Below are positions 47,745-55,603 of a stretch of 64,000 nt of DNA, one piece after another. The DNA lies in contig NZ_KQ130483.1 in the NCBI RefSeq assembly GCF_001050375.1, forward strand, positions 304,182-368,181, read 5' to 3'. The notes under the pieces were generated by a model. It ran no database searches. It was not told the DNA's origin and saw only the letters and a list, made by a program, of their open reading frames with translations. The position numbers and the translations under genes were made by a program. Position 1 is the first letter of the stretch. Every line of letters begins with the position of its first letter. The stretch comes from Catenovulum maritimum (GTDB lineage: Bacteria; Pseudomonadota; Gammaproteobacteria; Enterobacterales; Alteromonadaceae).

Positions 47745-48887
47745 TTAAGCGAATGCGCCCTGCTCTGCTGTACAAATAAAGATAGACTCTTTAATGCCTG
47801 TTTCTTTTTCGTAATTCGCTTCAATGCTTGCTTTAATTGTATCCACTAAATCATCAGGTACTAATGCCACTACACAGCCACCAAAACCACCGCCAGTCAT
47901 ACGAACGCCACCTTTAGCACCTAAATCGGCATGGATTAGATCAACTAGGTAATCAATTTGCGATGTTGTGATTTGGAAATCGTCTTTCATTGACATGTGA
48001 GATTCACGCATTAAACGGCTAACCGTTTCGATATCACCATCATTTAATGACGTTAAGGTATTTAATGTTCTTTCATTTTCAGTGATAACATGACGAGCTC
48101 GTACAAACGCAGTTTGGCTCATATCTGTTTTATGTTGCTCTAATAAACGCATATCTGCATCTCTTAGTAACTCAACATTCATCACTTTAGCTGCTTCTTC
48201 ACATTGTTCACGTCTTAAGTTGTACTCGCTATCAACTAAACCACGTTTAACATTAGAGTTCACAATGAATAAATTTAAACCTTTAGGAATAGAAGTGTAT
48301 TGGATTTCTAATGAGCGACAGTCAAGTAGCATGGCTTGATCTTTTTTACCCATAGCAGAAATCAGTTGGTCCATAATACCGCACGAGCAGCCAACAAATT
48401 CGTTTTCAGCTTGCTGACCTTTTAAAGCAGCTTGGATACCGTCTAAAGGCAAATTATTCAAGCTAGCAAAACATTTTAAAACCGCAATTTCAAAAGAAGC
48501 AGATGAGCTTAAACCTGAACCTTGAGGTACATTACCTGAAACAACAAAGTCTACACCTTTAATTTCAGGATAATCTTGCAATAAAGCGATTAACACACCT
48601 CGAATGTAGTTACTCCAAGTATATTTTTCATCAAATTGGATATCATCTAATGAAAAACTGACAGACTCAGCATTAATATCTAAAGCTTGCACATTTACCT
48701 TACGATCATCACGTAAACTTGCTGCGATATCAGTACCGAAATTAATTGCAGCAGGTAATACAAAACCACCGTTGTAATCAGTATGTTCACCAATAATATT
48801 TACACGACCAGGTGCGTGAAAAAACGCATCCGCTGTTTTATTAAAAAATTTAGAAAAACCAGTTTCGACTAATTCTTGACGTGTCAT
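47745..48887 (-). CDS. galK: Galactokinase
   Basis: 380 residues, GHMP kinase. APGRVNIIGEHTDYNGGFVLP (galactose-binding), the ATP loop VPQGSGLSSSASFE and the late MTGGGFGGCVVAL are typical. It phosphorylates galactose at C1. It starts 1 bp after the galT stop. Confidence 0.97.
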   Translation of the reverse strand: MTRQELVETGFSKFFNKTADAFFHAPGRVNIIGEHTDYNGGFVLPAAINFGTDIAASLRDDRKVNVQALDINAESVSFSLDDIQFDEKYTWSNYIRGVLIALLQDYPEIKGVDFVVSGNVPQGSGLSSSASFEIAVLKCFASLNNLPLDGIQAALKGQQAENEFVGCSCGIMDQLISAMGKKDQAMLLDCRSLEIQYTSIPKGLNLFIVNSNVKRGLVDSEYNLRREQCEEAAKVMNVELLRDADMRLLEQHKTDMSQTAFVRARHVITENERTLNTLTSLNDGDIETVSRLMRESHMSMKDDFQITTSQIDYLVDLIHADLGAKGGVRMTGGGFGGCVVALVPDDLVDTIKASIEANYEKETGIKESIFICTAEQGAFA

Positions 48888-48888
48888 C

Positions 48889-49932
48889 TTATACGCTCGC
48901 TTTGTAATGTGTTGCAGGTACTGCTTTTAATCTGTCAGCAGCTTGTTCAGGTGTTAAATCTCTTTGTGATTCAGCCATCATTTCATAACCAACCATAAAT
49001 TTACGAACCGTAGCTGAACGCAATAATGGCGGGAAGAAGTGTGCATGCAATGTCCATTCATCATGGTCTTGTCCATCAAATGGCGCACCATGCCAACCCA
49101 TAGAGTATGGGAATGAAGTATTAAATAAGTTGTCATAACGAATCGTAATTTGTTGAACTATGTCCGCTAAAGATTCCTTTTGCGATTCATTCAACTCAGT
49201 CATGCGAGCAACTTTGAATCTTGGTAATAATAAAGTTTCGAATGGCCAGCCAGCCCAATAAGGTACAACAACAACCCAATCATCATTTTGACAAACAACA
49301 CGTTCTTGAGATTCAATTTCTCTTGCTACATAGTCAGAAAGTAAGTTTGTACCTTGTTCTTGGTAATATTTAGCAAAATTCACTAATTTTTTAGCTGGTA
49401 ATGTTGGAACTTGGTTTTGAGCCCAAATTTGACCATGTGGGTGGGGGTTAGAGCATCCCATCATAGCGCCTTTATTTTCAAAAACTTGCACCCAATTGTA
49501 AGTTTTTGACAAATCAGCTGTCTCAGCTTGCCAGGTATCTACAACATCTTTTATTTCAGCGGTAGATAGTTGTGGTAACGTTTTACTATGGTCTGGAGAA
49601 AAACAAATTACACGACTACAACCTTGCTCTGTCGACATTTTAAATAAAGGATCTGCCGTTTCACACTGAGGTGTATCATCACGTAAGGCAGCAAAATCAT
49701 TAGTAAAAACAAAGGTCTTTGTGTACTTAGGGTTCACTTCACCATTGATTCGGGTATTACCAGAACATAAATAACAGCTTTCATCATAAGCAGGTTTATC
49801 TTCCACATCTAACACTTCAGACTGTCCTTGCCAAGGTCGCTTAGCTCGGTGTGGCGAAACCAATACCCACTCCCCTATCATAGGATTGTAACGGCGATGA
49901 GGATGTTCAGTTGGATCAAATTCAGTAGTCAT
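48889..49932 (-). CDS. galT: Galactose-1-phosphate uridylyltransferase
   Basis: 347 residues, HIT superfamily. The N-terminal ligand region is [27 protein letters not shown] holds the zinc cysteines, and the catalytic His-Pro-His is in [13 protein letters not shown]. It is the first gene of the Leloir operon. A LacI-type operator-like palindrome lies 100 bp upstream. Confidence 0.97.
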   Translation of the reverse strand: MTTEFDPTEHPHRRYNPMIGEWVLVSPHRAKRPWQGQSEVLDVEDKPAYDESCYLCSGNTRINGEVNPKYTKTFVFTNDFAALRDDTPQCETADPLFKMSTEQGCSRVICFSPDHSKTLPQLSTAEIKDVVDTWQAETADLSKTYNWVQVFENKGAMMGCSNPHPHGQIWAQNQVPTLPAKKLVNFAKYYQEQGTNLLSDYVAREIESQERVVCQNDDWVVVVPYWAGWPFETLLLPRFKVARMTELNESQKESLADIVQQITIRYDNLFNTSFPYSMGWHGAPFDGQDHDEWTLHAHFFPPLLRSATVRKFMVGYEMMAESQRDLTPEQAADRLKAVPATHYKASV

Positions 49933-50031
49933 TTAAAAACCCATATGCTTGATTAATAGAAAGTTATTTATGGTAAATAATTAATTATCTTACCCCAATT
50001 TTTACAGCATTTTAAAATAAAAAAAGCCAAA

Positions 50032-50047
50032 GGTAAAGCGTTTTACC
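50032..50047. promoter_or_regulatory. Candidate LacI/GalR-type operator upstream of galT
   Basis: GGTAAAGC-GTTTTACC has a central CG and 7 of 8 symmetric pairs, the form of LacI-family operators. It lies in the 371-bp gene-free, very AT-rich region between galT and the DUF1080 gene. No regulator gene is in the window. Confidence 0.5.
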
Positions 50048-50303
50048 TTGTATTTACATTTATTAGCCACAAAGTAATAAACCATTGATTTGTATTAATT
50101 ATTTTATAAGTAAACCTCTAAACCTTACGAAAAGGTAAAAATTAATTTACATATTGTTAAAAATACAAGTAAATAAAATTTTGATATCAGCTAAAATTGA
50201 ATTAGCCATGAATAATAAAATTTGAACGACTTAACTTAAATTAACAATAATCAAGGTTATATTTAAAATATGTATAGCCAATAAATAATTAGATACCAAT
50301 TAA

Positions 50304-51041
50304 ATGATCAAAATAAAAAATTTTTGCCTGATTTCCAGTTTGAGTTTGTTGGCATGCTTCCAATCTCAAGCGCTTACCAAGAGAGAACAAGCTGCTTTAA
50401 CCGAAGTTTGGTTACCGAAAGTCATTGAGGTTAAACCCACTCCAATCCCGTCCGACGCAATTAATTTAACTGATAATATCTACCATCATTGGCAGCATAA
50501 CAAAGGCCAGAAAGTGAAATGGACGGTCGAAAATAATCAATTAACCGTGGTACCTGGCTCGGGAAGTATAGAAACGAAACAAAGCTTCTGCGATATGCAA
50601 TTACATATTGAATGGCGCTCACCTAAAAAAACACCCGAAAAGTCCGGCCAACAACTAGGCAATAGTGGGATTTTTATACAGGGCCAATATGAGATCCAAG
50701 TGTTAGATTCATACGACAATGAGACTTACAGTAATGGCCAAGCGGGAGCTGTATATAAACAAGCCGCTCCACTCGTCAATGCCATGTTACCCACTGGAGA
50801 GTGGCAAACCTATGATATTATTTTTAAAGCGCCTAAGTTTTCGGCATCTGGTCAGTTAATTACGAAAGCTTATGTCAGCGTTTTGCACAATGGTGTTTTG
50901 ATTCAAAATCATACTGAAATTCAAGGTGCAACCGTTTTTGTCGGCCAGCCAAAATATCAAGCCCATGGTTGCCGCCCATTGCTGTTACAAGATCACAGAG
51001 ACGAAGTCAGCTATCGAAATATTTGGCTTAGAAAGCTTTAA
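50304..51041 (+). CDS. DUF1080 (3-keto-disaccharide hydrolase-like) secreted protein
   Basis: 245 residues with a signal peptide or lipoprotein signal (LISSLSLLACFQSQA). The lectin-like jellyroll of DUF1080 is shown by MQLHIEWRSPKK, GNSGIFIQGQYEIQVLDSYDN, GQAGAVYKQAAPLVNAMLP, GEWQTYDIIFKAPKF and the closing RPLLLQDHRDEVSYRNIWLRKL. Relatives bind or cleave modified disaccharides. It is divergent from galT. Repeat remnant F starts 20 bp after the stop. Confidence 0.88.
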   Translation: MIKIKNFCLISSLSLLACFQSQALTKREQAALTEVWLPKVIEVKPTPIPSDAINLTDNIYHHWQHNKGQKVKWTVENNQLTVVPGSGSIETKQSFCDMQLHIEWRSPKKTPEKSGQQLGNSGIFIQGQYEIQVLDSYDNETYSNGQAGAVYKQAAPLVNAMLPTGEWQTYDIIFKAPKFSASGQLITKAYVSVLHNGVLIQNHTEIQGATVFVGQPKYQAHGCRPLLLQDHRDEVSYRNIWLRKL

Positions 51042-51061
51042 TTTTAATTAAAATACCTACT

Positions 51062-51110
51062 TAACCTTAACTCTGGATAAGAAAGTAAGTTGTTACCCAG
51101 ACTTAGTTAC
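51062..51110 (+). repeat. Family-1 repeat, copy F, ends-only remnant
   Basis: TAACCTTAACTCTGGATAAG (left end) runs almost directly into AAGTTGTTACCCAGACTTAG, which matches the right end of full copies (AAGTTGTTATCCC...). About 150 bp of interior is missing. It lies 20 bp after the DUF1080 stop. Confidence 0.7.
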
Positions 51111-51127
51111 TTAGTTTGAAACACAAA

Positions 51128-51556
51128 TTACCTTTGTGTTTCAAACATCACATCCTGCTTAATGCTAGTGTTGTGATCTAATAACTCAATCTCTAATTCG
51201 ATATTCCAAATCATATTAGCCTCTGCGCATATCACAGGGACAACGCTGAGTTGATATTCATTTGAGTTAACTCGTTTCACTTGGATTGGAATTTTGCCCA
51301 TTTGCATATTTTGTCCGGACAACCAAGCTTTTAAATCAGAGCTAGGCTTGGATAAATTAATTGTGACTTTATTACTTGTTTCGAGCATTACTGGCATTGA
51401 AGCGTGAATATCTAGAGTTAATCCCTGCTCTTGTGTATTACATTTAACCTGAAAATCTAGTTCGCAGTCATGGGGGCTTAATGTTTTTTGATTATTGTAA
51501 AACCAGACAAAAATAAAAAAGATGAGTGCAAATACCAGTTTTAAATAAGTTTTCAA
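51128..51556 (-). CDS. Small membrane-anchored protein of unknown function divergent from ccoN
   Basis: 142 residues from a TTG at 51556 preceded by AGGTG. There is one N-terminal membrane segment (about 5-20) and then a ~115-residue presumably periplasmic beta-rich domain (LTLDIHASMPVMLETSNKVTINL; IPIQVKRVNSNEYQLSVVPV). Three cysteines (in DCELDFQVKCN and PVICAE) could bind a metal or form a disulfide. I do not recognise the family. The topology recalls FixH-type accessory proteins, but the sequence does not support that name. It shares the FNR-box region with ccoN, so it may belong to the oxidase regulon. Confidence 0.65.
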   Translation of the reverse strand: MKTYLKLVFALIFFIFVWFYNNQKTLSPHDCELDFQVKCNTQEQGLTLDIHASMPVMLETSNKVTINLSKPSSDLKAWLSGQNMQMGKIPIQVKRVNSNEYQLSVVPVICAEANMIWNIELEIELLDHNTSIKQDVMFETQR

Positions 51557-51588
51557 ACGTACACCTGTAAAATTAAAGAAAAATTCAA

Positions 51589-51626
51589 TTGATTCAAATC
51601 ATGTTTTTTTCAAAGTCGACTATATT
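51589..51626 (+). promoter_or_regulatory. FNR box and -10 element upstream of ccoN
   Basis: TTGAT-TCAA-ATCAT (51589-51602) matches the FNR consensus TTGAT-N4-ATCAA except for the last base. TATATT at 51621-51626 is placed so that the box is centred near -40 from the likely start, the class II activation geometry. fnr lies in the same cluster. Confidence 0.75.
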
Positions 51627-51763
51627 TTTAGCTGTAAAAACCATACAATCTGCACGATTTTAATCATGGATCAGCTTAACTGCCTAAATAGCGTTCAAAA
51701 TGAATGTTATTTGAACAATTTCGCTGTTATCTAAAAACATTTGAACCTTGGATGGCGAAGAGT

Positions 51764-51778
51764 TGTTAATTATTAACA
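51764..51778. promoter_or_regulatory. Palindrome in the ccoN leader
   Basis: Perfect TGTTAAT-T-ATTAACA, 27 bp before the ccoN ATG. It may be a repressor site or a small leader hairpin; AT-rich chance occurrence is possible. Confidence 0.3.
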
Positions 51779-51805
51779 TAATCTTTTCGTTTTGGAAGAT
51801 ACAAA

Positions 51806-53245
51806 ATGAGCGCAACAAGTTCTACAACTCCTAATTATAATTTTGACATAGTCAAAAACTTTGCCTTTATGGCTGTTGTCTGGGGGCTAATTGGAATGTC
51901 TGCGGGTGTTCTAATAGCTGCTCAGTTAGTTTGGCCAGAGTTAAACTTTGACCTACCTTACACAACCTATTCTAGGTTGCGACCACTTCACACTAATGCG
52001 GTTATTTTTGCATTCGGTGGCTGTGCTTTATTCGCAACTTCTTACTACGTCGTACAGAGAACCTGTCAAACTCGCTTATTCAGCGATAAATTGGCTAAGT
52101 TCACATTCTGGGGCTGGCAAGCAATTATTTTAAGTGCAGTGGTTACTTTACCGCTAGGCTTAACGTCTTCAAAAGAATACGCTGAATTAGAATGGCCAAT
52201 CGATATTCTAATTGCTATTGTTTGGATTGCTTATGCAATTGTATTCTTTGGTACTATAGTTAAGCGCACAGTTTCTCATATTTATGTTGCTAACTGGTTC
52301 TACGGCGGTTTCATTTTAACGGTTGCTGTACTTCATATAGGTAATAGCATGGCTATTCCGGTTAGCTTTACCAAATCCTATTCGATTTATTCAGGTGCAG
52401 TTGATGCTATGATGCAATGGTGGTACGGCCACAATGCGGTTGGTTTCTTCTTAACAGCTGGTTTCTTAGGCATGATGTATTACTTCGTACCTAAGCAAGC
52501 TGAGCGACCTGTATATTCATACCGTTTATCTGTTGTACATTTTTGGGCTCTTGTATCTTTATATATCTGGGCTGGTCCTCACCACCTTCATTACACTGCT
52601 TTACCTGATTGGACTCAATCATTAGGTATGGTGATGTCAGTTGTATTATTCGTGCCTTCATGGGGTGGTATGATCAACGGTATCATGACGCTGTCTGGCG
52701 CATGGCACAAACTAAGAACTGACCCAATTTTACGTTTCATGATAGTTTCATTGTCTTTCTATGGTATGTCTACTTTCGAAGGTCCAATGATGGCAATCAA
52801 AACAGTAAATGCTTTATCTCATTACACTGACTGGACTGTAGGTCACGTACACTCAGGCGCATTAGGTTGGGTTGCTATGGTTTCAATTGGTTCTTTATAC
52901 CACTTAATACCTAAAGTATTCGGTCGTGAAAAAATGTATAGCATTAAATTAATCAACATACATTTCTGGCTAGCAACTGTTGGTGTTGTGCTTTATATAG
53001 TAGCAATGTGGATTTCAGGTGTAATGGAAGGCATGATGTGGCGTCAAATTAATGCTGACGGTACATTAACTTACAGCTTCGTTGAAATTGTTGCTCAGAA
53101 GAAACCACTTAATATCATCCGTTGGATCGGTGGCTTATGTTGTGTTGCTGGTATGATTATCATGTTATACAACGTAGTACGCACAATTCGCTCTGAAAAA
53201 ACTGAAGCTGCTTCAGTTCCATCATCAACAGCTCAAGCGGTTTAG
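51806..53245 (+). CDS. ccoN: cbb3-type cytochrome c oxidase subunit I
   Basis: 479-residue haem-copper oxidase catalytic subunit with about 12 membrane helices. Haem b/b3 and CuB histidines are in [48 protein letters not shown] and [19 protein letters not shown]. The VGFFLTAG stretch with tyrosine neighbours is the cbb3 active-site helix. High-affinity terminal oxidase for microaerobic respiration. GGAAG lies before the ATG. Confidence 0.97.
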   Translation: MSATSSTTPNYNFDIVKNFAFMAVVWGLIGMSAGVLIAAQLVWPELNFDLPYTTYSRLRPLHTNAVIFAFGGCALFATSYYVVQRTCQTRLFSDKLAKFTFWGWQAIILSAVVTLPLGLTSSKEYAELEWPIDILIAIVWIAYAIVFFGTIVKRTVSHIYVANWFYGGFILTVAVLHIGNSMAIPVSFTKSYSIYSGAVDAMMQWWYGHNAVGFFLTAGFLGMMYYFVPKQAERPVYSYRLSVVHFWALVSLYIWAGPHHLHYTALPDWTQSLGMVMSVVLFVPSWGGMINGIMTLSGAWHKLRTDPILRFMIVSLSFYGMSTFEGPMMAIKTVNALSHYTDWTVGHVHSGALGWVAMVSIGSLYHLIPKVFGREKMYSIKLINIHFWLATVGVVLYIVAMWISGVMEGMMWRQINADGTLTYSFVEIVAQKKPLNIIRWIGGLCCVAGMIIMLYNVVRTIRSEKTEAASVPSSTAQAV

Positions 53246-53254
53246 GAGTTAAAA

Positions 53255-53863
53255 ATGGCGAATAAACATGAAATAGTTGAAAAGAATATTGGCTGGTTAG
53301 CAATTCTTTCAATCATCGCAATTAGCTTTGGTACTTTGGTAGAAATCACACCACTAATGTTTATGAAAGACACGACTGAACCTGTAGACGGCTTAAAACC
53401 GTATACAGCTTTAGAAATGGAAGGTCGTGATGTTTACATAAAAGAAGGTTGTGTGGGTTGTCATAGCCAAATGATCCGTCCTTTCCGTAGTGAAACAGAA
53501 AGATACGGCCACTACTCAGTTGCAGGTGAATCTGTTTGGGAACATCCATTCTTATGGGGTTCTAAGCGTACAGGTCCAGACCTAGCTCGCGTAGGTGGTC
53601 GATATTCTGACGATTGGCACAGAGTACACTTAATTGATCCAAGAGCCGTTGTGCCTGAATCTATTATGCCAGCCTATCCTTGGCTTGAAGAAAATGTGTT
53701 AGACGGAAAGTTAACTGAGAAAAAAATCCGTGTGTTTAAAGAACAATTTGGTGTTCCTTACACAGATGAAGACGTAGCTACTGCAAGTGCATCAGTCAAA
53801 GGCAAAACAGAAATGGATGCCTTAATTGCTTACTTGCAAACACTTGGCACGGCGTTTAAATAA
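53255..53863 (+). CDS. ccoO: cbb3-type cytochrome c oxidase subunit II (mono-haem)
   Basis: 202 residues. One N-terminal membrane anchor ([18 protein letters not shown]) and a haem c site [17 protein letters not shown]. Distal Met ligand is likely in SIMPAYPWL. It passes electrons from CcoP to CcoN. The gene is 9 bp after ccoN. Confidence 0.97.
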   Translation: MANKHEIVEKNIGWLAILSIIAISFGTLVEITPLMFMKDTTEPVDGLKPYTALEMEGRDVYIKEGCVGCHSQMIRPFRSETERYGHYSVAGESVWEHPFLWGSKRTGPDLARVGGRYSDDWHRVHLIDPRAVVPESIMPAYPWLEENVLDGKLTEKKIRVFKEQFGVPYTDEDVATASASVKGKTEMDALIAYLQTLGTAFK

Positions 53864-53864
53864 G

Positions 53865-54047
53865 ATGGATTACGGTACTTACCGAGGTGTATACACCATT
53901 ATAATGATGCTAGTCTTCGGCGGCATCATTTGGTGGGCATACAGCAAACACAGTAAGAAGAAATTTGATCATGTTGCTCACTCTATATTAGATGATGAAG
54001 ATATTAAGAAGAGCAACGACAAAGAGTCTGAGACTCGACAAGATTAG
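53865..54047 (+). CDS. ccoQ: cbb3-type oxidase subunit CcoQ/FixQ
   Basis: 60 residues: MDYGTYRGVYTIIMMLVFGG and IIWWAYSKHSKKKFD, one membrane helix followed by a charged cytosolic tail. CcoQ stabilises the assembled oxidase. It begins 1 bp after the ccoO stop and ends 9 bp before ccoP. Confidence 0.92.
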   Translation: MDYGTYRGVYTIIMMLVFGGIIWWAYSKHSKKKFDHVAHSILDDEDIKKSNDKESETRQD

Positions 54048-54056
54048 GGGATTTTT

Positions 54057-55019
54057 ATGAGTACCTTTTGGAGTTTATGGGTAGCGATTTTATCCATCTC
54101 ATGTTTGGTTCTTGTATTTGGCATTTTATACTGGAACATGCAAAATTATACGGGTGTTGAAGAAGGCAAGTCCATGGGACATGAATTCGACGGCATTGAA
54201 GAACTTAATAATCCATTACCAGCTTGGTGGACTAAAATGTTCTGGGCAACAGCAGTTTGGGCAGTTTACTACCTAATTGCATACCCAGGTTTAGGTAACT
54301 ATGCAGGGATATTAGATTGGACGAGTTCCAACCAAGGTTTAAAATCAGTTGCTGAGTCTAAAGCTGCGACACAAGCTGGTATAGACAATGGTTTACATGT
54401 TCAATATGACCAAGAAGTTGTTAAAGCCAATGAAAAATTTGGTCCAATCTTCGAAAAATTTGCGAAACAAGATATTGTTGCTTTAGCAAAAAATGAAGAT
54501 GCTCTAGAAATTGGTCAGCGTTTATTTTTACAAAACTGTTCGCAATGTCACGGTTCAGATGCTCGTGGCGGTGAAGGCTTCCCTAACCTAACAGATAATG
54601 ACTGGTTATATGGTGGTTCACCTGAAAAAATTAAAGAAAGTTTGTTAATTGGACGTAAAGCCGCTATGCCAGGTTGGGAAGCAACTCTAGGTGAAGACGG
54701 TGTTAAACAAGTAACAGCTTATGTTATCAGTTTAAGCGGTCGAGAAGTTGACTCTGCACTTGCAGCTGCTGGCGAAGCTAAATATGGCATGTGTGCAGCC
54801 TGCCATGGTGCAGACGGTAAAGGTAGCTTAGCGCACAACTTACCTTTCGGTGCGCCAGACTTAACCGATAATATCTGGTTATATGGTGGTTCTGAACGTG
54901 CGATTACTGAAACAATCAAGCACGGCAGAAACGGCGTAATGCCAGCATGGAAAGAAATTTTAGGTGAAGATAAAGTTCACATAATTTCTGCTTACGTTTA
55001 CAGCTTATCAAACAAATAG
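54057..55019 (+). CDS. ccoP: cbb3-type cytochrome c oxidase subunit III (di-haem)
   Basis: 320 residues with two N-terminal membrane helices (WSLWVAILSISCLVLVFGILY; WAVYYLIAYPGLG) and two cytochrome c domains with haem sites NCSQCHGSDARGG and MCAACHGADGKGS and Met ligands in AAMPGW and GVMPAW. AGGGG lies before the ATG. It ends at a strong terminator. Confidence 0.97.
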   Translation: MSTFWSLWVAILSISCLVLVFGILYWNMQNYTGVEEGKSMGHEFDGIEELNNPLPAWWTKMFWATAVWAVYYLIAYPGLGNYAGILDWTSSNQGLKSVAESKAATQAGIDNGLHVQYDQEVVKANEKFGPIFEKFAKQDIVALAKNEDALEIGQRLFLQNCSQCHGSDARGGEGFPNLTDNDWLYGGSPEKIKESLLIGRKAAMPGWEATLGEDGVKQVTAYVISLSGREVDSALAAAGEAKYGMCAACHGADGKGSLAHNLPFGAPDLTDNIWLYGGSERAITETIKHGRNGVMPAWKEILGEDKVHIISAYVYSLSNK

Positions 55020-55037
55020 ATTGTTAACGCTGTAGTG

Positions 55038-55066
55038 AAAAGCCCTGTTTAGCAGGGCTTTTTTAT
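55038..55066 (+). terminator. Terminator after ccoNOQP
   Basis: Perfect 10-bp stem AAAAGCCCTG/CAGGGCTTTT with a 5-base loop and TTTTTT tail, 18 bp after the ccoP stop. Partial read-through into fixH is likely. Confidence 0.9.
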
Positions 55067-55104
55067 ATCTAACTATAAATAACGAGTAAAAGGTTGACTT
55101 TAAT

Positions 55105-55602
55105 ATGACTGAAGAGCCGATTAGACCCTGGTATAAAGAACCTTGGCCTTGGGTATTAATTACCATCATAGTTTTACCTATTATCATCATGGTAATTCGT
55201 TTAAATATTTACAGTGATTATAAAGTTGAGATGGTAGTCGATGACTACTACAAAAAAGGTAAAGCGATTAATCAAGAATTCGATAGAGAGAGGTTAGCTA
55301 AAGATTATGGCATTGCTATTTTTGCTCAATTTAAACCTGACCGTCTCTTATTAGATATTAATAAAAACCAAAAAGCGCCTAAAGAATTAGCCAGTGTTAT
55401 CGTGTCATTTTATCATCCAACTCAAGTGGTAAAAGACGTCAACTTAATGGCTACTATGCGAGGTGATGGCTTATACACGGCAAATTTACCTGAGAATATG
55501 AAAGGCAAATGGCAAGTTACTATTGAGCCATACAATAAAACTTGGAAAGTTCAGAAAACCATAATATTACCAACACCTGATAAAGTATTAATTACACCAT
55601 AA
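55105..55602 (+). CDS. fixH: cbb3 oxidase assembly protein FixH/CcoH
   Basis: 165 residues: PWYKEPWPWVLITIIVLPIIIMVI is the single membrane anchor, followed by VDDYYKKGKAINQEFDRER, which is typical of FixH, and a periplasmic beta domain (VIVSFYHPTQ; GDGLYTANLPENMKGKWQVT). It interacts with CcoI/oxidase during copper or haem assembly. A ccoG gene, common between ccoP and fixH elsewhere, is absent here. It ends 1 bp before ccoI. Confidence 0.92.
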   Translation: MTEEPIRPWYKEPWPWVLITIIVLPIIIMVIRLNIYSDYKVEMVVDDYYKKGKAINQEFDRERLAKDYGIAIFAQFKPDRLLLDINKNQKAPKELASVIVSFYHPTQVVKDVNLMATMRGDGLYTANLPENMKGKWQVTIEPYNKTWKVQKTIILPTPDKVLITP

Positions 55603-55603
55603 T

